Positions 1 to 6,596 are shown, counted from the stretch's first letter. The stretch is 11,511 nucleotides of DNA from Rhizobacter sp. (GCA_025351675.1 JANXVK010000099.1:1-11511), one strand, 5' to 3'. The notes: generated by a model from the sequence alone, not told the origin. Made by a program: numbers and translations.

Positions 1-353
1 CGCTGCTCGTCGAGCTGCGCCTGAATTTCGTGCGGCTCCAAGAAGCCTGGGATGCCGGTTCGATGCCGGCCCTGCAGGGGCTGACCACACCCGAGATGCT
101 GGCCGAACTGTGCCTCGGCCTGCCGGCGTGCACGGGCGGCATGCCTGGCCGCACCGATGTGGTCACATTGCAGGCCGACCTGTTCGGGTTCGAGCAGGTA
201 GGAGATGCCTTGCTGGCGAGCGTCGAGTTCTCCGGCCTGATGCGAGAGGCCCCAAGCGAATGCGCTGCGCCGTTCAGGGAACTCTGGATGCTGACGAAGT
301 CAGAGCTCGGCGCGTCGGGCTGGAAACTGGCGCGGCACCAAGGCCTGCTTTGA
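1..353 (+). CDS. Tim44-like domain protein, C-terminal part (5' end outside window)
   Basis: The frame is open from the left edge (first full codon at base 3) to a TGA at 351-353, giving 116 visible residues, so the start lies upstream. The visible part reads like the Tim44-like domain of bacterial predicted lipid-binding proteins: an aromatic and charged opening (NFVRLQEAWDAGS), the 'LTTPEMLAEL' helix, 'RTDVVTLQADL', 'ASVEFSGLMRE' and a final 'GWKLARHQ' strand, in the usual order and ending close to the stop as the family does. In that family the domain is an NTF2-like fold, often behind N-terminal membrane segments, but those would lie outside the window. Its function in bacteria is poorly defined. 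It lies 240 bp before the eps operon and is probably not part of it. The family call is by eye; the domain assignment is fairly secure and the cellular role unknown. Confidence 0.78.
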   Translation, partial: LLVELRLNFVRLQEAWDAGSMPALQGLTTPEMLAELCLGLPACTGGMPGRTDVVTLQADLFGFEQVGDALLASVEFSGLMREAPSECAAPFRELWMLTKSELGASGWKLARHQGLL

Positions 354-402
354 AGGTGAGCCCGACGCGGCAGATAGCGGCGACTTGTTCACAATTTGGC
401 GT

Positions 403-430
403 CTGATTGTGGCGCTTGCTCCCCAATCAG
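403..430. repeat. 7-bp inverted repeat in the eps leader
   Basis: CTGATTG at 403-409 and CAATCAG at 424-430 are perfect reverse complements separated by 14 bp. The arms could be an operator for a dimeric regulator or, in RNA, a weak stem that competes with the CCCC/GGGG pairing at 421-433. It lies 50-77 bp after the stop of the Tim44-like gene, so it could also belong to that gene's 3' end. Chance occurrence of one such repeat in 240 bp is not negligible. Confidence 0.3.
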
Positions 431-578
431 GGGTTGCTGGCGCGTCATGCTTCGCAAGTACACTTCGGTGACCTTGGGCCTGTCGAGTGGGCCGAGAGTC
501 GGGCCGCGAACGGTCCGAGTCAAGCTCGTGACATCGGCCCCTGCGGGCCTCGTCGGCGGGCTTCAATAAATTTGCGTT

Positions 579-583
579 GGGAG
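579..583 (+). promoter_or_regulatory. Ribosome binding site of epsD
   Basis: GGGAG lies 10 nt before the ATG at 594. It supports that start over the internal Met20, which would leave a signal peptide without the positively charged N-region. Confidence 0.5.
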
Positions 584-593
584 CGATTTCCGA

Positions 594-1658
594 ATGATTT
601 CAAGGCTTGATGTGTCTGTTCACAAGACCGGCCGGCTGGGTGCTGCCAGCATGGCGGTGATGATCGCCGCGACGCTGGGTGCCGCCGGTTGCGGCGACAC
701 GAAGGATAAGGACAAGCCGGCGACGCAGACCGCGGCCAAGGTAAACAAGGAAGAGATCACCGTCCACCAGATCAATTTCGTGCTGCAGCAGCAGCGGGGT
801 CTGGCGCCGGAGCAGGCGGCCTCGGCGAGCAAGCAGGTGCTCGAGCGCCTGATCGATCAGGAGCTGGCGCTGCAGAAGGCGCAAGATCAGAAGCTGGATC
901 GCGACCCGCGCGTCGTTCAGCAACTCGAAGCGTCACGCCGCGACATCGTTGCGCGCGCCTACGTCGAGAAGATCTCGGCTGGTGCACCCAAGCCGAGCCC
1001 GGCCGAGATCAAGACGTACTACGACGCCCACCCGGCCTTGTTCAAGGAGCGCCGCGTCTACAACCTCCAGGAGCTCGCGATCCAAGCCACGCCCTCGCAG
1101 GTGCCCGAGTTGCGGGCCAAGTTGGCCGCGGCCAAGGATCTGCCTGATTTCGTGAACTACCTGAAGACCAACGATTTCAAATACGGCGCCAACCAAGCGG
1201 TGCGCGCGGCCGAGCAGTTGCCGCTGGCGAGCGTCGACACGTTCGCGCAGATGAAGGATGGCCAGACGATCTTCACCGCCACGCCGACTGGCGCGCAGGT
1301 GGTGATCGTGGCCGGTTCGCGCAGCCAGCCGGTCGACGAGGCACGTGCCACGCCCGCGATTGAGCAGTTTCTGTGGAACGAGCGCAAGCGCAAGGTCGTC
1401 GAGGACGACATGAAGGCGCTGCGCGGTGCGTCCAAGCTCCAATACGTCGGCGAGTACGCGAAGGGCGGTGCGAAGGAAGTGACGTCGCCGCCACCGGCCG
1501 CGTCGGAAGCCTCTCCGCTTACCTCGATTGCGCCGGCCATGCCCGCAGGCTCGATTCCGAGCGCGGCGCCGAACGTCGAAGTCGAGCCGATCAACACCGG
1601 GCCGGCGTCGTCGCCGGCGTCCGGCACGCTCGAAAAAGGCATCAAGGGCTTCAAGTGA
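594..1658 (+). CDS. epsD: EpsD family peptidyl-prolyl cis-trans isomerase-like lipoprotein
   Basis: The 354-residue protein is predicted to be an exported lipoprotein: a charged N-region (Lys11, Arg14), a hydrophobic stretch (about 15-31) and a lipobox-like AAGC ending at Cys33. That box has Ala rather than Leu at -3. A Lys/Asp-rich linker follows. Residues about 47-125 resemble the SurA/PpiC N-terminal helical region, and residues about 146-245 align with the parvulin (PpiC) rotamase fold. The usual parvulin GGDLGW-type motif is not visible; the matching stretch reads KYGANQAVRAAEQLP, so isomerase activity is doubtful and a chaperone role is possible. Residues about 297-345 are Pro/Ala/Ser-rich, followed by a basic tail (EKGIKGFK). 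EpsD is a known member of XrtB-linked exopolysaccharide loci and sits just before epsE here, suggesting that it helps fold or insert the export machinery; that role is inferred. Confidence 0.88.
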   Translation: MISRLDVSVHKTGRLGAASMAVMIAATLGAAGCGDTKDKDKPATQTAAKVNKEEITVHQINFVLQQQRGLAPEQAASASKQVLERLIDQELALQKAQDQKLDRDPRVVQQLEASRRDIVARAYVEKISAGAPKPSPAEIKTYYDAHPALFKERRVYNLQELAIQATPSQVPELRAKLAAAKDLPDFVNYLKTNDFKYGANQAVRAAEQLPLASVDTFAQMKDGQTIFTATPTGAQVVIVAGSRSQPVDEARATPAIEQFLWNERKRKVVEDDMKALRGASKLQYVGEYAKGGAKEVTSPPPAASEASPLTSIAPAMPAGSIPSAAPNVEVEPINTGPASSPASGTLEKGIKGFK

Positions 1659-1671
1659 CGAGTCCGCCTGA

Positions 1672-1690
1672 CCGGGCACCTGTCGCCCGG
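1672..1690 (+). other. Small hairpin between epsD and epsE
   Basis: CCGGGC (1672-1677) and GCCCGG (1685-1690) form a perfect 6-bp stem with a 7-nt loop, 14 nt after the epsD stop. The following bases (ATCTTTACC) do not form a proper T-tract. It may stabilise or separate the epsD message, or be chance in GC-rich DNA. Confidence 0.3.
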
Positions 1691-1704
1691 ATCTTTACCG
1701 AAGT

Positions 1705-2550
1705 ATGAGACTCGAAAAAATGCGCAACTTCCTTCGCTATCTGCTTCTGGCGCTGACACTGTGTTCGAGTGCCTTCGCCCAGACGAGCCCGTCGGCCTCG
1801 GCGGCTTCCACGCCGGCCAAGCCGGAGGCGCTGCTGGGCGTCGGCGACATCGTCAAGATCACGGTCTACCAGAACCCCGACCTGACCGTCGATGGTGCGC
1901 GGATCTCCGAGACCGGGCAGATCAATTTCCCGCTGATCGGCAATCTGGCGGTCGGTGGGCTGACGGTCGCCGCGGCCGAACAGAAGATCGCGAAAGGCCT
2001 GCGCGACGGCGGCTTCGTCCTGCGCCCGCAGGTCACGCTGCAGATCGGTCAGATCCGCAGCAGCGTGATCTCGATCCTGGGGCAGGTCGGCAAGCCGGGT
2101 CGCTATCCGATCGAGACCGTCGGCGCCAAGGTTTCCGAGATGGTCGCGGCGGCGGGCGGGGTCGTGCCCGGCGGCGCCGATGTGGTCACGCTGGTGGGCA
2201 CGCGCAACGGCCGCGCGATCAAGCTCGACATCGACATGCCGGCGATCCTGCAATCCGGCAAGTCCGAACTCGACCTGACGGTCGCGAATGGCGACATCAT
2301 TTATGTGGATCGGGCGCCCAGCGCCTACATCTACGGTGAGGTGCAGCGCCCCGGCCAGTTCCGTCTGGAGCGCGGGATGACGCTGATGCAGGCGCTGGCG
2401 CAAAGCGGCGGTCTCACCGCGCGCGGCACCCAGCGGGGCATCAAGGTCCATCGCCGCGACACCACGGGTGCGGTCAGCATCGGTGATCTGGACATGAACG
2501 ATCCGGTTCTGCGTGACGACGTGATTTACGTCAAGGAATCTCTTTTCTAG
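1705..2550 (+). CDS. epsE: EpsE polysaccharide export protein (OPX/Wza-like, short form)
   Basis: This 281-residue protein would form the periplasmic/outer-membrane exit for the polysaccharide. A signal peptide (hydrophobic core about 12-20) ends in SAFA before Gln26, a signal peptidase I type site. The only nearby Cys (Cys20, preceded by LTL) does not make a lipobox, unlike classical Wza. Residues about 42-116 form the polysaccharide export domain (GVGDIVKITVYQNPDL, ISETGQINFPLIG). SLBB-type repeats follow at about 121-175 (ILGQVGKPGRYPI) and 208-255 (YGEVQRPGQFRLERGMTL). The protein stops soon after the second SLBB, so it lacks the C-terminal amphipathic helix that forms Wza's outer-membrane pore and probably needs a separate outer-membrane partner. 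The start is uncertain: ATG at 1705, or ATG at 1720 (Met6), which also leaves a good signal peptide; neither has a strong Shine-Dalgarno. It is 46 bp after epsD and 14 bp before epsF. Confidence 0.9.
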   Translation: MRLEKMRNFLRYLLLALTLCSSAFAQTSPSASAASTPAKPEALLGVGDIVKITVYQNPDLTVDGARISETGQINFPLIGNLAVGGLTVAAAEQKIAKGLRDGGFVLRPQVTLQIGQIRSSVISILGQVGKPGRYPIETVGAKVSEMVAAAGGVVPGGADVVTLVGTRNGRAIKLDIDMPAILQSGKSELDLTVANGDIIYVDRAPSAYIYGEVQRPGQFRLERGMTLMQALAQSGGLTARGTQRGIKVHRRDTTGAVSIGDLDMNDPVLRDDVIYVKESLF

Positions 2551-2564
2551 CCGATATCCGCAAC

Positions 2565-3989
2565 ATGTCCATCAAACAATTCCTGAGGATCGTCTGGGCC
2601 CGCAAATGGCTGGTGCTGGCGCTGCTGGTGCTGGTCTCGGCCGCCGGCATCGCGACCACCTTGCTGCTGCCCAAACAGTACACGGCCGAGTCGGCGATGA
2701 TTGTCGAGATGCGGATCGACCCCGTGCTTGGCGCCATCGCACCGAGCTTGGCGGCGCCCGGCTACATGGCGACGCAGATCGACATCCTGAAGAGCGAGCG
2801 TGTGGCTGCGCGTGTGGTGAAGATGCTCGGTGTGGAACGCTCCCCGTCCGCAGTTGCGCAATGGCGCGACCAGACCAACGCCAAGATTCCACTTGAGCGC
2901 TACTTCGCCAGCCTGCTGCAGCGCGGGCTGGGCGTCGAGCCGGCGCGCGGCAGCAACGTGATCAATGTTTCGTTCTCGGCGCAGGACCCGATCTTCGCGC
3001 AGGCCGCCGCCAACGCGTTCGTTCAGGCCTACATGGACGTGTCGGTCGAGTTGCGCGTCGCACCGGATCGCCAGTCGGCCACGTTCCTCGACGATCAGAC
3101 GAAGGTCCTGCGCAACAACCTCGAGACAGCGCAATCCAAGCTGTCCAAGTTCCAGCAAGACAAGGGCATCATCGTGTCCGATGAGCGTTTCGACCAGGAG
3201 AACGCGCGGTACCAAGCCCTCGTGAGCCAGCTCAGCACTGCTCAGGCTGAGCTCGTCGAAGCGCAGACGCGTTTGCGCAATTCCGGCGGGCCGTCGTCGC
3301 CCGACATCCTTTCGAGCCCGGCCGTGGCCGCCTTGAAAGGTCAGTTGGCGAACGCCGAAACGCGCATGACGGAGTTGAGTGCGGTCGTCGGGAAGAACCA
3401 TCCGTCGCGCATTCAGCTCGAAGCACAGATGGGCGAGTTGCGGGCCCAGATCGCGCAGGAGTCGCGACGTGTTTCGGGTGGCACGTCGACCTCCAGCCGG
3501 GGCAGCGCCCAAAAGGTCGGCGAACTGCAGAGCATGGTCGACGATCAGAAGAAGAAGCTCCAGACCTTGCGGGCCGACCGCGATCTCGAGGCCGTCATCA
3601 AGCGTGATGTCGATACCGCGCAGCGCGCGTACGAAGGCGTCAGCTCGCGCGTTGGCCAGTTCACGCTCGCCAGTCAGAACAACCAAGCCAACACGCGACT
3701 GCTCAGCCCCGCCGTGGAGCCGCTCGAGCCTTCGCGCCCGAGGGTACTGGTCGGTGTGCTCGGCTCGATCGTCGGTGGGCTTGCACTCGGCATGCTGGCC
3801 GCGCTCGGCTGGGAGCTGGTCGACCGCCGTGTGCGCGATCCTGAAGACATGATGGTGATGGCCGGCGTGCCGGTGATCGGCGTGTTGCGGCCGGAGGGCT
3901 CGAAGCGGCCGGTGTTCCGCAGGCTGTTGCAGGTCGGGCCGATGAACCCGACGCGGCCGATGTTGACGGCACCGGGAGTGGGCTCATGA
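2565..3989 (+). CDS. epsF: EpsF chain-length determinant (Wzz-type polysaccharide co-polymerase)
   Basis: The 474-residue inner-membrane protein has the Wzz/PCP-2 architecture. There is a short cytoplasmic N-terminus with transmembrane helix 1 at about 15-35, then a Wzz N-terminal domain (about 36-135, QYTAESAMIVE and TQIDILKSERVAARVV). A long periplasmic helical region with probable coiled coils spans about 175-240 and 255-370. The proline-rich PLEPSRPR motif (386-393) precedes transmembrane helix 2 (about 394-415). A cytoplasmic tail of about 55 residues follows; it contains no tyrosine. Such proteins set polymer length with the polymerase and touch the OPX exit protein; here epsE is directly upstream and the kinase-like partner epsG directly downstream (ATGA overlap at 3986-3989). 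There is no good ribosome binding site immediately before the ATG, so translation may be coupled to epsE. The family call is secure; the copolymer it measures is unknown. Confidence 0.93.
   Translation: MSIKQFLRIVWARKWLVLALLVLVSAAGIATTLLLPKQYTAESAMIVEMRIDPVLGAIAPSLAAPGYMATQIDILKSERVAARVVKMLGVERSPSAVAQWRDQTNAKIPLERYFASLLQRGLGVEPARGSNVINVSFSAQDPIFAQAAANAFVQAYMDVSVELRVAPDRQSATFLDDQTKVLRNNLETAQSKLSKFQQDKGIIVSDERFDQENARYQALVSQLSTAQAELVEAQTRLRNSGGPSSPDILSSPAVAALKGQLANAETRMTELSAVVGKNHPSRIQLEAQMGELRAQIAQESRRVSGGTSTSSRGSAQKVGELQSMVDDQKKKLQTLRADRDLEAVIKRDVDTAQRAYEGVSSRVGQFTLASQNNQANTRLLSPAVEPLEPSRPRVLVGVLGSIVGGLALGMLAALGWELVDRRVRDPEDMMVMAGVPVIGVLRPEGSKRPVFRRLLQVGPMNPTRPMLTAPGVGS
3974..3978 (+). promoter_or_regulatory. 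Ribosome binding site of epsG
   Basis: GGGAG inside the end of epsF, 7 nt before the ATG at 3986, which overlaps the epsF TGA as ATGA. It supports this start and translational coupling. Confidence 0.55.
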
Positions 3990-4900
3990 AGATGACCGTG
4001 TCGATGCTGTCGGGTGCACCACGGGTGAGCCGCTCGCTGGGCGGCATCTTGATCGACAGCGGGCTGCTCAAGCCCGAGGATGCCGAACGGGTGCTGCTGG
4101 TCCAGAAGGAGCACAACCTGCGTTTCGGTGATGCGGCAGTGCGCTTGGGCCTGCTGACCGAGGCCGACATTCAGTACGCGCTGTCGCGCCAGTTCGCCTA
4201 TGCGTATCTGCGCAAGGCGCCGGGCGAGAAGAAGCCGGTCAGCGACGAACTCGTGGCGGCCTACGAACCGTTCAGTCCGCGTGTCGAACAGCTGCGCGCG
4301 ATTCGCAGCCAGCTGATGCTGCGCTGGTTCGACAAGGCCGATCAGCGCCAGATTTTGACCATCGTCGGCACCGAACGCGGTGAGGGTCGAAGCAACCTGG
4401 CGGCGAATCTGGCGGTGGTGTTCTCGCAGCTCGGCGAGCGCACCCTGTTGGTGGATGCCGACATGCGTCATCCGCGCCAGCATGAACTTTTTTACCTGGA
4501 GAACAAGATCGGCCTGTCGACCGTGCTGTCGGGTCGTTCGCGTGAAGAGGCGATCGTGCGCATCCCCGATCTGGCGGGCCTGTGCGTGTTGCCGGCCGGA
4601 CCGGTTCCGCCGAACCCGCTGGAGCTGCTCAACCGGCTCAATTTCGACGAGTTCATGCTGCAGGTGAAGTCGACCTTCGACGTGGTGATCGTCGACACGC
4701 CGGCGATGTCGGTAGGTGAAGACGCCGCGATGATCGCCGTGCGCACCGGTGCCGCACTTGCGGTGGCACGCAGTTCGCAGACCCGCGTAGCCGCGTTCGC
4801 CGACTTGGTTCAGGGACTGATGAACGCCGGTGTCAGTGTCGTCGGTTCGGTGCTGAATGAGGTGCCGCCCGTCAAGGCACGCAAAGAGAAAAACCTGTGA
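3986..4900 (+). CDS. epsG: EpsG chain-length determinant BY-kinase-like ATPase with N-terminal MshEN-like domain
   Basis: This 304-residue cytoplasmic P-loop ATPase is the partner of EpsF. Residues 17-40 and 46-69 are two copies of a 24-residue pattern separated by five residues (Leu18-Gly19 ... Gly26-Leu-Leu ... Leu37 ... Gln40; Arg46-Phe-Gly48 ... Gly55-Leu-Leu ... Leu66 ... Gln69), resembling the MshEN / type II secretion ATPase N-domain. The BY-kinase ATPase follows: Walker A GTERGEGRS (128-136), Walker A' LLVDADMR (154-161) and Walker B DVVIVDTP (232-239). The invariant Walker A lysine is Arg135 here; from memory, GEGRS is common in EpsG relatives. The C-terminus (ending KARKEKNL) has no tyrosine cluster, so the classical autophosphorylation cycle is not obvious; it may act as an ATP-dependent switch rather than a tyrosine kinase. 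It overlaps epsF (ATGA) and xrtB (GTGA). Confidence 0.9.
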   Translation: MKMTVSMLSGAPRVSRSLGGILIDSGLLKPEDAERVLLVQKEHNLRFGDAAVRLGLLTEADIQYALSRQFAYAYLRKAPGEKKPVSDELVAAYEPFSPRVEQLRAIRSQLMLRWFDKADQRQILTIVGTERGEGRSNLAANLAVVFSQLGERTLLVDADMRHPRQHELFYLENKIGLSTVLSGRSREEAIVRIPDLAGLCVLPAGPVPPNPLELLNRLNFDEFMLQVKSTFDVVIVDTPAMSVGEDAAMIAVRTGAALAVARSSQTRVAAFADLVQGLMNAGVSVVGSVLNEVPPVKARKEKNL

Positions 4901-5829
4901 GCAGTGTGCTGCCATCGCGCCGAGGCCGTACCGCGGTAGCGCTGCCCGATCTCGCCTGGCTCGCCGCGCTGGTCGGTTTCGCCGTGATGTATGTGCCCAT
5001 CTACTGGGCCGCATCGCAAGGTTTGTGGCAGAGCGAAGAGCAGGGCCACGGCGCCATCGTCCTGGCGGTGATGGGGTGGTTGTTCTGGACCCTGCGCCAC
5101 GATATCGACAAGGCGCCGGTTCAACCGCTACCCCTGCTGGGTTGGCCGATTTTCGGGCTCGGACTGCTGATCTATTTCGTCGGTCGGGTCTTCAACATCT
5201 CGATCCTCGAGTTCGCGTCGCAGCCCGTAGTTGTCGCGGGCGTGCTGCTGCTGTTGCGCGGCACAACAGCGATCCGCCTGGTGTGGTTTCCACTGATCTA
5301 CTTTGTCTTCATGATCCCGCTGCCTGGGGTGCTCGTCGATGCGATCACCGGCTCGCTAAAGGGTTTGATCGCCAACATCGTCGAGAGCCTGCTCTACCTC
5401 GTCGGCTATCCGATCGCCCGCAGCGGCGTCATTCTGTCGATCGGGCCCTACCAGCTGCAGGTGGCCGATGCCTGTTCGGGCCTGCACTCGATGTTCAGCC
5501 TCTCGGCGCTCGGCACGCTGTTCATGTACCTGATGGGCCGCAAGCGCAAGCTGCACATGGGGATCATGCTGGCGTCGATCCTGCCGATCGCATTCGTCGC
5601 CAACATCATCCGCGTGATCACGCTCGTGCTGGTGACCTACTACCTCGGCGACGAGGCCGGCCAGGGTTTCCTGCACGGTGCGGCCGGCATGGTGCTGATG
5701 CTGGTGGCACTGGTGTTCTTCTTCTTCATCGACATGCTGCTCGACAAGATCATCCCGGCCGCGCCGAAGGTCGTGAAGACACCTGCACCGGCCGACGCGC
5801 CGGCTGAAGACACCCCCGCGAATCCCTGA
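4897..5829 (+). CDS. xrtB: Exosortase B
   Basis: This 310-residue multi-pass inner-membrane protein has about eight hydrophobic segments and the exosortase catalytic triad: Cys193 in VADACSGLHSM, Arg239 in NIIRVITL and His260 in GFLHGAAGM. Exosortases are transpeptidase-like enzymes that cut proteins at a C-terminal PEP-CTERM sorting signal. The XrtB subtype is linked to EpsD/E/F/G exopolysaccharide genes, which matches this context. The start is a GTG (4897-4899) overlapping the epsG TGA as GTGA, with a purine-rich AAGAGA about 7 nt upstream; translation is probably coupled. The C-terminal tail (about 289-310) is Pro/Ala-rich and soluble. All three catalytic residues are present, so the enzyme looks intact. 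No PEP-CTERM substrate is encoded in the window. The usual partner epsI follows, but on the opposite strand. Confidence 0.94.
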   Translation: MSSVLPSRRGRTAVALPDLAWLAALVGFAVMYVPIYWAASQGLWQSEEQGHGAIVLAVMGWLFWTLRHDIDKAPVQPLPLLGWPIFGLGLLIYFVGRVFNISILEFASQPVVVAGVLLLLRGTTAIRLVWFPLIYFVFMIPLPGVLVDAITGSLKGLIANIVESLLYLVGYPIARSGVILSIGPYQLQVADACSGLHSMFSLSALGTLFMYLMGRKRKLHMGIMLASILPIAFVANIIRVITLVLVTYYLGDEAGQGFLHGAAGMVLMLVALVFFFFIDMLLDKIIPAAPKVVKTPAPADAPAEDTPANP

Positions 5830-5833
5830 GCGG

Positions 5834-5855
5834 GCTGGCCCGCCTGCGGGCCGGC
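5834..5855. terminator. GC-rich hairpin between convergent xrtB and epsI
   Basis: GGCCCGC (5837-5843) pairs with GCGGGCC (5846-5852). A G-T wobble and two further pairs extend the stem to 5834/5855; in practice the loop would be CCTG. It fills the 59-bp gap between two convergent genes, the expected site of a bidirectional terminator, but neither strand has a T-tract after the stem. Terminator function is inferred from position. Confidence 0.4.
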
Positions 5856-5888
5856 GACGAATTGCTTCACCGCCTTGGCCTCGGTCGT

Positions 5889-6587
5889 TCAGCTCGCCGA
5901 CGGCGGCGTGGTCGACAACCCGCTGAGTTGCTTGCGCGCTGTCGGCGGTACGGCCGACATCATGTCGGCCGTGAACTTCTGCTGCATCGCGAAACCGCGT
6001 GCATCGTCGGTGTCGATCGACGACACCCGGAACAGCAAGCCGTCGGGAATCTGCCCGGTCAGGCCCAGGCGAATCTCGGCGATGCGCTTGTCGAGCTTCG
6101 AGCGGATCACCTGATCGCCGACCGTCAACCAGTAGGTCACAGGCTCGTTGCGGGCACCGATGCTGGTGCCGACGCGGCGCACGTCGATGTTGCCGAAGGC
6201 CGTGGCCAGGGCGCCATCTTCGACCTTGCCGAGCTTGAAACCTTGGGCCGGGTAGCAAACCTCCGGGCGGTGCGCCGCCAAGCCGCCGCGCTGATCATCA
6301 CCGTAGGCCATCGACAGCATGATGCGGTAGCCGTCCTTGTTGACGTAGGTGCGCGTCATCAACTGGCTGTAGAGCTTGTTGAGCAACTCCTGGGTCTGCG
6401 GGTTGACGACTTGGGCGCCTTGCTCGGGCAGCAGCGTCCAGTCGCCGAACGTCTTCGGGACGATGGCCTCGAGCGACACGGCCGAGCCGGCGTCAGCCGC
6501 CTTCGTACCCGGTCGGACTGCGAAACCGGCGGCGGCGGCGGCGCACATCAGCGCGGCCATGGTCAAAGCGATGCGAGTGGTTTTCAT
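5889..6587 (-). CDS. epsI: Exosortase-associated protein EpsI
   Basis: The 232-residue protein has an N-terminal signal or anchor segment (about 6-24) and a single periplasmic EpsI domain. Family hallmarks are visible: an aromatic FGDW (47-50), MLSMAYGDDQ (90-99), the HRPEVCYP motif (106-113, with Cys111), then VTYWLTVGDQVI and GLLFRVSS. EpsI occurs next to exosortases, or fused to them, and is thought to assist exosortase-linked export; its chemistry is not established. An RBS-like GGGGGA (6591-6596) lies only 3 nt before the ATG. It is the last gene of the minus-strand cluster, 88 bp after the TagA-STAS gene with a hairpin between, so it may have its own transcription start. Odd: it points towards xrtB rather than following it in the same operon, the more familiar arrangement. 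Confidence 0.9.
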   Translation of the reverse strand: MKTTRIALTMAALMCAAAAAGFAVRPGTKAADAGSAVSLEAIVPKTFGDWTLLPEQGAQVVNPQTQELLNKLYSQLMTRTYVNKDGYRIMLSMAYGDDQRGGLAAHRPEVCYPAQGFKLGKVEDGALATAFGNIDVRRVGTSIGARNEPVTYWLTVGDQVIRSKLDKRIAEIRLGLTGQIPDGLLFRVSSIDTDDARGFAMQQKFTADMMSAVPPTARKQLSGLSTTPPSAS

Positions 6588-6590
6588 GCG

Positions 6591-6596
6591 TCCCCC
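6591..6596 (-). promoter_or_regulatory. Ribosome binding site of epsI
   Basis: GGGGGA on the minus strand, 3 nt before the ATG at 6587. The spacing is short but it is the only purine-rich run near the start. Confidence 0.4.

Larger units (their letters stand above)
354..593 (+). promoter_or_regulatory. Intergenic leader upstream of the eps operon (presumed promoter region)
   Basis: This 240-bp gap follows the Tim44-like gene and precedes epsD, the first gene of the five-gene operon, so the operon promoter most likely lies here. I could not find a convincing sigma-70 -35/-10 pair or a sigma-54 GG-N10-GC element by eye. The gap contains a 7-bp inverted repeat, CTGATTG (403-409) and CAATCAG (424-430), a competing CCCC/GGGG hairpin (421-424 with 430-433), a 5-bp GGCCC/GGGCC stem (536-540 with 545-549), and an AT-rich patch around 562-573 just before the epsD ribosome binding site. 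Short open frames across the gap look like high-GC noise. Confidence 0.45.

Noticed and set aside
398..455. Possible sigma-54 promoter (GG/GC elements near TGGCG and TTGC-like stretches)
   Set aside because: No pair has the required GG-N10-GC spacing when indexed base by base.
407..610. Small plus-strand frame in the eps leader (67 codons) and a minus-strand frame over 300-566
   Set aside because: No ribosome binding site or recognisable motif, and unusual composition; the plus-strand one runs into the epsD start. Probably noise, although a leader peptide cannot be fully excluded.
933..1679. Minus-strand open frame opposite epsD (248 codons)
   Set aside because: Arg-rich shadow of epsD with no motif and no plausible context.
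2547..3686. Long minus-strand open frame opposite epsF (379 codons)
   Set aside because: It is fully antisense to a convincing Wzz-type gene; its composition reflects the complementary third-position GC bias.
3674..5014. Long minus-strand open frame opposite epsG and xrtB (446 codons)
   Set aside because: It is antisense to two clear conserved genes, is rich in Arg/His/Gln, shows no family motifs, and is typical of high-GC antisense frames.
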